Source: Candidatus Altimarinota bacterium (GTDB lineage: Bacteria; Patescibacteriota; Gracilibacteria; RBG-16-42-10). From it: a stretch of 5,853 nucleotides of DNA. This document shows positions 1 to 4,009 of this stretch, piece by piece. Numbering within the stretch: position 1 is the first letter of the stretch; each line of letters opens with the position of its first letter. The notes under the pieces were generated by a model. The model was not told the DNA's origin. It searched no databases and saw only the letters and a list, made by a program, of their open reading frames with translations. The stretch lies in the NCBI GenBank assembly GCA_017984655.1, contig JAGNZB010000074.1, positions 1 through 5,853 of the forward strand. The letters run 5' to 3'. A program made the translations under genes and the position numbers.

Positions 1-588
1 TCTCCCCCGATTATTGCTGGAACAGAACTAAGAAGGCCTCCTCAAGTTCCAGGGACACTGACGAACCAGGTCAATGCTGCAGGCTATACTAGTCCTGCTC
101 AATGTCTCCTCGGAGATCTACCCTATAGTGAGTCAGTTCGGATGCAGAGAGTGGTACTCGATGATGGTCGGGAACGGATCGTGTCACTGCCAGCACATCA
201 GACGATTGATTGTCTGCAGCCTGATACAGCGAGACGTAATATTCGTGCTATCCAAACTGGTACAGTGGTGAAGCGCGTCGAGGATGATGTTGTGCTCGGC
301 AACTATGTCACGATCGAACACCCAAATGGACTTCGGGTCTCATACTACCATCTCGATTCTCTGCCCGAGGATATGGTGCTTGGTACTATAGTCGGCCCAG
401 GACAGCTGGTCGGTGTTGGTGGTCAGACGGGTACGAATACTTTTGTCGGGACCAAAATGCAATTTGAATACAAAACCAGTCAAGGTGGTTGGCAGGTATT
501 CAATCCTATCAGTAGCACACCAGCTCTCAGTATCGTGACGCCATTTCCTTGTGCGGACAATCGTCTCAAGAACTGTCTGCTTGAGTAG
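1..588 (+). CDS. M23/LytM-fold (murein peptidase-like) protein, 5' partial, probably catalytically inactive
   Basis: The frame is open from the first base of the window, so the true start lies upstream; 195 residues are visible before the TAG stop. The first ATG (142) is internal and would cut into the fold. The order of motifs matches the M23/LytM beta-sheet domain: HQTID (residues 66-70) at the place of the HxGxD zinc motif, then a GTV strand, a GNYVTIEHPNG strand, YHL (His117), and the VGPGQLVGVGGQTG turn. The usual HLHFE motif reads KMQFE (152-156), so one zinc ligand and the catalytic His are missing. Known M23 enzymes cut peptidoglycan cross-links; without HxH this one is more likely a binding or activating domain, like the degenerate LytM domains of EnvC or NlpD. 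Four cysteines (35, 71, 184, 192) suggest an exported, disulfide-bonded protein. It is first in a three-gene plus-strand run. The fold assignment is moderately sure and the inactivity is inferred. Confidence 0.68.
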   Translation, partial: SPPIIAGTELRRPPQVPGTLTNQVNAAGYTSPAQCLLGDLPYSESVRMQRVVLDDGRERIVSLPAHQTIDCLQPDTARRNIRAIQTGTVVKRVEDDVVLGNYVTIEHPNGLRVSYYHLDSLPEDMVLGTIVGPGQLVGVGGQTGTNTFVGTKMQFEYKTSQGGWQVFNPISSTPALSIVTPFPCADNRLKNCLLE

Positions 589-605
589 CCGATGGTGTGA
601 AGTTG

Positions 606-614
606 TGCTAGTAT
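606..614 (+). promoter_or_regulatory. Possible extended -10 promoter element before the thioredoxin gene
   Basis: The sequence TGC followed by TAGTAT (609-614) resembles an extended -10 box and matches TATAAT at four of six positions. No recognisable -35 hexamer lies at the right distance, in the end of the preceding gene. A start of transcription near 621 would leave a leader of about 18 nt. The match is weak, and the gene could equally be read through from upstream. Confidence 0.25.
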
Positions 615-639
615 CGAGCGGAATTTACGTCACTCGATA
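612..639 (+). promoter_or_regulatory. Inverted repeat reaching the start codon of the thioredoxin gene
   Basis: TATCGAG (612-618) and CTCGATA (633-639) form a perfect 7-bp inverted repeat with a 14-nt loop. The last base of the right arm is the A of the ATG. In a read-through transcript it would fold over the translation start; as DNA it could be an operator. Its function is unknown. Confidence 0.35.
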
Positions 640-1169
640 TGAAACCAGAGAACCAACCAAAATCAGTCGCTAAGCAACAAGCAGAAATGAAATCTACTAA
701 GGAAATCCCCGCGATAGTCTGGGTAGCAATGCCAGTTTTGATCGCTGGTGTGGTTTTTAGTTACTTTCTTTTTCTCTCACCAAGCAATTTAGCAGCATTT
801 GCTCAGTGTCTGACTGAGAAGAAGGCTGTGTTCTATGGCTCAAATACTTGCCAACATTGTGCCGCTCAGAAGCGTGACTTTGGTCGTTCATTCCAATACA
901 TCAACTATGTTGAGTGTAACAACAATGGTACGCTTGCTGATGCTTGTCGTACTGCTGGGATCACTGCTTTTCCTACTTGGAAATTTGATGGCAAAGATCC
1001 GACTACCGGTCGCCAAGATCTTCGTAACCTAGCCCAGAAAACTAGTTGTGTTTTGCCTGACAATGTTGTCCAAACAGGTAATGACATCGTCAGACCTGAG
1101 GCTACTACTACACCTGATGTGACGACTGTCTCACCAACAGGTACTCCAGTTCCTACTCCAGCCGAGTAA
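639..1169 (+). CDS. Membrane-anchored thioredoxin-fold protein (VKOR-associated type)
   Basis: This 176-residue protein has a lysine-rich cytoplasmic start, one hydrophobic membrane segment at about residues 25-46, an extracytoplasmic thioredoxin fold at about 55-138, and a Pro/Thr-rich tail (150-176). The active site is CQHC (Cys71, Cys74), following the strand KKAVFYGSNT. The cis-proline loop is seen as AFPTW (Pro112). Further cysteines lie at 57, 93, 103 and 137. The pattern of Cys before the first strand, FYG, CxHC, YVEC, GI-x-x-FPTW and a final LAQKTSC resembles the thioredoxin domain fused to bacterial VKOR proteins, here stand-alone without the four-helix VKOR part. The likely role is thiol-disulfide exchange on exported proteins, but whether it oxidises, reduces or isomerises cannot be read from the sequence. 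ATG 639 is the first start after an in-frame stop at 609-611. No clear Shine-Dalgarno is seen. It starts 50 nt after the M23-like gene and ends 26 nt before the PEGA gene, so co-transcription is likely. Confidence 0.85.
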   Translation: MKPENQPKSVAKQQAEMKSTKEIPAIVWVAMPVLIAGVVFSYFLFLSPSNLAAFAQCLTEKKAVFYGSNTCQHCAAQKRDFGRSFQYINYVECNNNGTLADACRTAGITAFPTWKFDGKDPTTGRQDLRNLAQKTSCVLPDNVVQTGNDIVRPEATTTPDVTTVSPTGTPVPTPAE

Positions 1170-1195
1170 TAAAAACTCAGCATTGATTTTGCTTT

Positions 1196-2500
1196 ATGCG
1201 TCGTTTTTTAGGTGCTACTGCGGCAATTGTTGTCTACGCTATTATCAGTTCAGTCGTTGTGGCTATGGCCCAGGGATATACTTGGGATGTTGACACGAGA
1301 CAGATGATTGTGACCGGTATTTTGGAGGTCAATACCTTTCCTACCAATGCCAAGGTGACGGTCAATACTGAGCTTAGCAGCCAGAATACGCCTTTCTCGA
1401 TGGCCTATCCTGCTGGTGTTTACCACACTGAGGTGGAGCATCAAGGGTACCAGCCTTGGTCTTTTAGTTTGCCGGTCAAGTCGCAGCTTCGAACGCAAGT
1501 GACGGAGTTGCCATTTTTTCCCAATCAGAACAACTGGGAACGGGCGGTGACTGAGCCTGTCGATTCACTGCATTTGATCGCCGAGAGCGATAAGTTGCTG
1601 GGTCAGACTGCTGGCGGCAGAGTACATATCTGGCAATTGAAGAAAGATGGCTTGGAAGAATTATTTACGGCAGTATTTACCGGTGATGTGGCTTATAGTT
1701 GTGATGATGCTGCATTGATTTGTGTACTAGCTGACAGTCAATCTGCCTATCTGCTCAATCTAACTACACTACAACTACGTCCTATCAATGGTATGCCGCT
1801 GTTGTATGGTCAGCATCGCTTGGTCAATTTTCGTAACCAATACTATCTTTTTGCCCGTGTTGCCAATGATGTGATCCTGCAGAAGCTCAATGAAGATGGT
1901 TCTTTGACTAGTCATCAGTTCTTGGATGGGGTTGAGAGCTTTGCGCTTTCTGGTTTTGAGATTGCTTATACTAGAGACAGTGCTGTGTGGATTCAGTCGA
2001 TTATTGGTGGTGAGCCTGAAAAGTTATTTGATCTTGGCCTCACGAACCAAGTGGTGACAGCTATGGATATTGGCCCCACTCTCCTGACGGTGAAGACCAA
2101 TGACGGTCAGATTCTGGTCTGGAATCGTTATACACATCAGTTACTTGGTCAGTGGCAGCATGCTAGTTATCAGCCATTGGGAGCCCGACTAGCGATTATT
2201 AGTGATGCCAAGCTGTGGATTAGTACTGCCGATGCTTCAGCAATGGTTTTTATGGGACAGATGGCGCAATCAATTCAGTCACTGCAGAGTTACAGTCGCT
2301 TTAGTTGGTTAGTAACACTTGATGGTGGGAAGAAAGTATTGGTCAATGAAAATCCCGTTCTTCAGCAGTTACTTGAGACTGAAGCGGATCATATTGTCAG
2401 TATTCCTTATTTGGGTGTCGTCGCATTACAAAATCACCAGCTTCAATACCATCTTTTCCCTCAGGGATCTTGGTTCAAAGCTGCATCTACTGTGAAGTAA
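1196..2500 (+). CDS. Membrane-anchored PEGA-domain protein with beta-propeller-like C-terminal region
   Basis: This 434-residue protein starts with a short Arg-rich tip and one hydrophobic segment (about 5-25), then AQGYTWD. AMA at 23-25 could be a signal peptidase site, but a signal anchor is equally possible. Residues 40-108 fit a PEGA domain: GILEVNTFPTNAKVTV, a short loop, TPFSM, PAGVYHTEVEHQGYQPW, then a terminal strand. The remainder (about 120-434) is all-beta in character, with repeated aromatic strands such as VHIWQL, AVWIQS, ILVWNR and LWISTA, as in WD40/YVTN-like propellers. PEGA domains are typically extracytoplasmic surface modules; ligand and partner are unknown. An in-frame TGA at 1184-1186 fixes the start at 1196 in practice. 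No Shine-Dalgarno is visible in the 26-nt gap after the thioredoxin gene. Its TAA directly touches the stop of the convergent sortase gene. PEGA is well supported; the propeller is inferred from pattern. Confidence 0.82.
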   Translation: MRRFLGATAAIVVYAIISSVVVAMAQGYTWDVDTRQMIVTGILEVNTFPTNAKVTVNTELSSQNTPFSMAYPAGVYHTEVEHQGYQPWSFSLPVKSQLRTQVTELPFFPNQNNWERAVTEPVDSLHLIAESDKLLGQTAGGRVHIWQLKKDGLEELFTAVFTGDVAYSCDDAALICVLADSQSAYLLNLTTLQLRPINGMPLLYGQHRLVNFRNQYYLFARVANDVILQKLNEDGSLTSHQFLDGVESFALSGFEIAYTRDSAVWIQSIIGGEPEKLFDLGLTNQVVTAMDIGPTLLTVKTNDGQILVWNRYTHQLLGQWQHASYQPLGARLAIISDAKLWISTADASAMVFMGQMAQSIQSLQSYSRFSWLVTLDGGKKVLVNENPVLQQLLETEADHIVSIPYLGVVALQNHQLQYHLFPQGSWFKAASTVK

Positions 2501-3475
2501 TTAGCTGCTGATCAGACTCTGTGGTGTAGCAATGATACTATCTGTTGGCTCAGTATTGAGTGCTGGCTCGGGGTAGATTTGCTTTGATTGGACGATCAGA
2601 CGTCTTAGTGCTGTACCGACAGGGGTACAGGTCATCAGTGTCATCACTGATGGGTAGGCATGGCCACTTTGCCTCAGTACTGAAGTTTCACTTGGAGATA
2701 CTTCCATGCGGTCGTAGACTTGGTAAATGTACTTCTTGCCCTCCCAATAAATCGTGACCCGATCTCCAACCACAAGCTCATTAGCCAGTGCCAATACGTC
2801 ATTATAATCACCTTTGACCCAAGCATAATTGGAACTATGTCCTGTAAGGAAGACATTACCAATCTCACCAGGTGATGCTGTGCCTGGATAGTGAACGATA
2901 CCTGCTTGTAGGGAGGATTGGATGTCTTTCTCAAGCCCCTTATAATCACCACTGATCAGCTTGTCTTCGCTCATGCTCACAATCGGCACATTCTTACCAA
3001 TCTTACCAATCACCACTCGATTGTCGCTAGGAGCGACCTCAAAGTTGTTGTAGTTGATAACTTCTTGCCGAGTACTAAAACTCTCAGCCACCGTATTGCT
3101 GCTTGCTGCTTCAGCTACCTGGGTGTTGCTCAAAGTAGCATCAGCTGCTGGTAGTTTTTGTAATGTCTTGAGCAGCTCTTTCTGTGGGTTCTTGATTGCT
3201 AGCTGTTTTTCCCGGAAAAACTCGTATTGTTGTTTGTATGCTGGGAAATTGATAGCCACTTGGATTACGCCAAAGATCAAAAGAGTAGTGATCGCAAAGC
3301 GGGTGATCCCTTTTACTTGTGACCATGTTTTTTGCGCAAGCGTTCTTGGTCGAGCCATCGCAATATCAACGAATCCACCACTGGTAGCAGGTAGTGAGGT
3401 CTCGATCCCCAAGTTGTTGATAATCGGTCGTCCCGCATCAAGTGCGTTGCGAGCAAAATAGTGATGTAAATCCAT
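2501..3475 (-). CDS. Sortase family transpeptidase, N-terminally membrane anchored
   Basis: This 324-residue protein has a cytoplasmic N-terminal part of about 56 residues, a membrane helix at about 57-77, a charged and Ala/Ser-rich linker (80-150), the sortase barrel (about 152-300) and a loose tail. The catalytic His is in TGHSS (His213), the Cys in TLMTC (Cys283), and the Arg is in ALRRLIV (Arg291 or 292). The preceding HYPGTASPGEIGN segment is typical of the family. Sortases cut a C-terminal sorting signal outside the membrane and join the substrate to wall or pilin amines. The class cannot be assigned safely. No gene in the window shows a clear LPxTG sorting signal with hydrophobic helix and basic tail. 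Unusually, LPATSGG occurs at residues 28-34 of the cytoplasmic tail. The start at 3475 is supported by an in-frame stop at 3491-3493 and by a promoter just upstream. There is no Shine-Dalgarno and no terminator at its end, where it abuts the PEGA gene. Confidence 0.92.
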   Translation of the reverse strand: MDLHHYFARNALDAGRPIINNLGIETSLPATSGGFVDIAMARPRTLAQKTWSQVKGITRFAITTLLIFGVIQVAINFPAYKQQYEFFREKQLAIKNPQKELLKTLQKLPAADATLSNTQVAEAASSNTVAESFSTRQEVINYNNFEVAPSDNRVVIGKIGKNVPIVSMSEDKLISGDYKGLEKDIQSSLQAGIVHYPGTASPGEIGNVFLTGHSSNYAWVKGDYNDVLALANELVVGDRVTIYWEGKKYIYQVYDRMEVSPSETSVLRQSGHAYPSVMTLMTCTPVGTALRRLIVQSKQIYPEPALNTEPTDSIIATPQSLISS

Positions 3476-3492
3476 AAGTGACAGTTCAAATC

Positions 3493-3521
3493 ATTGTACA
3501 TCAAAATAGAATGAAACTCAA
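3493..3521 (-). promoter_or_regulatory. Sigma70-type promoter for the sortase gene
   Basis: Read on the minus strand, TTGAGT (3521-3516) is followed by a 17-nt spacer and TACAAT (3498-3493). The match to TTGACA is four of six and to TATAAT five of six, at optimal spacing. Transcription would start near 3486, giving a leader of only about 11 nt before the ATG at 3475, which fits the absence of a Shine-Dalgarno sequence. This is the strongest promoter seen in the window. Confidence 0.65.
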
Positions 3522-3540
3522 TAAAAAAAGCAGGGGAAGA

Positions 3541-3570
3541 ATTACAAATTACAGATTACAAATTATAAAT
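3541..3570. repeat. AT-rich 14-bp tandem repeat
   Basis: ATTACAAATT occurs at 3541-3550 and again at 3555-3564, giving two units of a 14-bp direct repeat followed by a degenerate AT-rich stretch. It lies just upstream of the sortase promoter and outside the inverted-repeat island. It encodes nothing recognisable. Confidence 0.7.
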
Positions 3571-3589
3571 GGAGAAAGAGGGGGGCTCA

Positions 3590-3625
3590 AATTAGGAATT
3601 AGGAATTGGTAATGATGAATTGGGG
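3590..3625 (+). repeat. Left inverted-repeat arm of the island
   Basis: It begins with two and a half AATTAGG units (3590-3607) and ends in AATTGGGG (3618-3625). It is the partner of 3974-4009 in inverse orientation. Confidence 0.75.
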
Positions 3626-3672
3626 TGTGGCTTCGAAAAGTAGGATTGCGGTTTGATAGCATCCCTTTTCAT

Positions 3673-3716
3673 CCCGCCTCCTGAGCCTCCCTTTCCCGCC
3701 TCCTGAGCGCAGCCGA
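3673..3716 (+). repeat. 22-bp tandem repeat leading into the first hairpin repeat
   Basis: CCCGCCTCCTGAGC occurs at 3673-3686 and again at 3695-3708, a 22-bp period. The second unit continues into the CCTGAGCG...GAAGGA repeat, so the first looks like a partial duplicate of that repeat's beginning. Confidence 0.7.
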
Positions 3717-3744
3717 AGGACCTTGCCGAGCATCTCGGTTGATA
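3702..3744 (+). repeat. Hairpin repeat, copy A
   Basis: The copy reads CCTGAGCGCAGCCGAAGGA and then CCTTGCCGAGCATCTCGGTT. GCCGAG (3725-3730) pairs with CTCGGT (3734-3739) over a CAT loop, with the closing pair G-T. It is a direct repeat of 3851-3893 in the same orientation. The CCTGAGCG...GAAGGA core resembles a family of short dispersed repeats that I recall from many environmental bacterial genomes, often misannotated as peptides containing HPERSEG. Confidence 0.7.
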
Positions 3745-3768
3745 CTTTCTCTCACACCACACACCGGT

Positions 3769-3804
3769 CTTTCCCTTTACGTTTACCTTCACTTTCACTT
3801 TTAT
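3769..3804. repeat. Degenerate hexanucleotide tandem, six units
   Basis: The six units are CTTTCC, CTTTAC, GTTTAC, CTTCAC, TTTCAC and TTTTAT. On the minus strand this would give alternating Lys-Val codons, which explains the VKVKVK in a spurious frame there. It sits within a tract where 78 of 100 bases (3751-3850) are pyrimidines. Confidence 0.65.
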
Positions 3805-3850
3805 GGTCCCATCCTTATTCCTCGTCCTCATTCTTCCCGCTCTTCCGTCA

Positions 3851-3893
3851 TCCTGAACGTAGTGAAGGACCCTGCCGAGTATCTCGGCTGGTA
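3851..3893 (+). repeat. Hairpin repeat, copy B
   Basis: The copy reads TCCTGAACGTAGTGAAGGAC and then CCTGCCGAGTATCTCGGCTGG. GCCGAG (3874-3879) pairs perfectly with CTCGGC (3883-3888) over a TAT loop. Compared with copy A, the two copies differ at several bases outside the stem and in the loop, while the 6-bp stem is kept. This suggests that the hairpin itself matters to the repeat. Confidence 0.7.
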
Positions 3894-3945
3894 GTCCCAC
3901 GTGCCATGTCACCCCAGTGTTCACATTTACTTTCTTCTCCCAAAC

Positions 3946-3977
3946 AAAAAAGAAGCCCAGAGTTTCCTCTGAGCCCC
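3946..3977 (-). terminator. Intrinsic terminator of the RNase J gene
   Basis: On the minus strand GCTCAGAG, a GAAA tetraloop and CTCTGGGC form an 8-bp stem with one G-U pair. It can extend to 11 bp through two more G-U pairs and a G-C, and is followed at once by TTCTTTTTT. The stem begins about 30 nt after the RNase J stop. This is a textbook Rho-independent terminator in sequence and position. Confidence 0.85.
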
Positions 3978-4009
3978 AATTTCTAATTATTAATTCCTAA
4001 TTCCTAATT
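3974..4009 (-). repeat. Right inverted-repeat arm of the island
   Basis: Read on the minus strand it starts with AATTAGGAATTAGGAATT and ends in AATTGGGG, matching the left arm. Its outer end shares two bases with the RNase J stop codon (4008-4010), and its inner GGGG forms the base of the terminator stem. Confidence 0.75.

Larger units (their letters stand above)
3590..4009. repeat. 420-bp repeat island bounded by 36-bp imperfect inverted repeats (MITE-like?)
   Basis: The left end (3590-3625) and the reverse complement of the right end (3974-4009) agree at 31 of 36 positions. The outer 18 bases, AATTAGGAATTAGGAATT, are identical and both arms end inward in AATTGGGG. Between them lie a 22-bp tandem, two copies of a hairpin repeat, a hexamer tandem and a pyrimidine-rich tract. 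There is no transposase and no believable gene inside; open frames here come from repeat sequence. No target-site duplication is obvious next to the ends. The right end overlaps the RNase J stop codon by two bases. It could be a non-autonomous mobile element, or a place where short repeats gathered independently. Confidence 0.55.

Noticed and set aside
1089..1169. Thioredoxin protein C-terminus as a sortase substrate (SPTGTP)
   Set aside because: There is no LPxTG-type motif and no hydrophobic helix or basic tail after it; it is only a Pro/Thr-rich tail.
905..1183. 92-codon minus-strand frame opposite the thioredoxin gene
   Set aside because: It is antisense to a well-supported gene, with no motif or start signal of its own.
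2501..2530. Terminator between the convergent genes
   Set aside because: AGCTGC sequences near the junction are direct, not inverted, repeats, and there is no T-tract after the short CTGATCAG palindrome.
3054..3461. 135-codon open frame opposite the sortase
   Set aside because: It is the shadow of the sortase gene on the other strand; the sortase has all its catalytic motifs, this frame has none.
3592..3924. Open frame of 110 codons on the minus strand across the repeat island
   Set aside because: It is made of repeat sequence: it starts within hairpin copy B, reads the hexamer tandem as VKVKVK and ends in the left inverted-repeat arm. It resembles no protein family.
3723..3986. Open frame of 87 codons on the plus strand across the repeat island
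   Set aside because: It is low-complexity Ser/Pro/Leu sequence from the pyrimidine tract and contains the HPERSEG peptide typical of translated dispersed repeats.
3541..4009. CRISPR array
   Set aside because: The repeats are of mixed type and length, partly inverted, with no regular spacer length and no cas genes.
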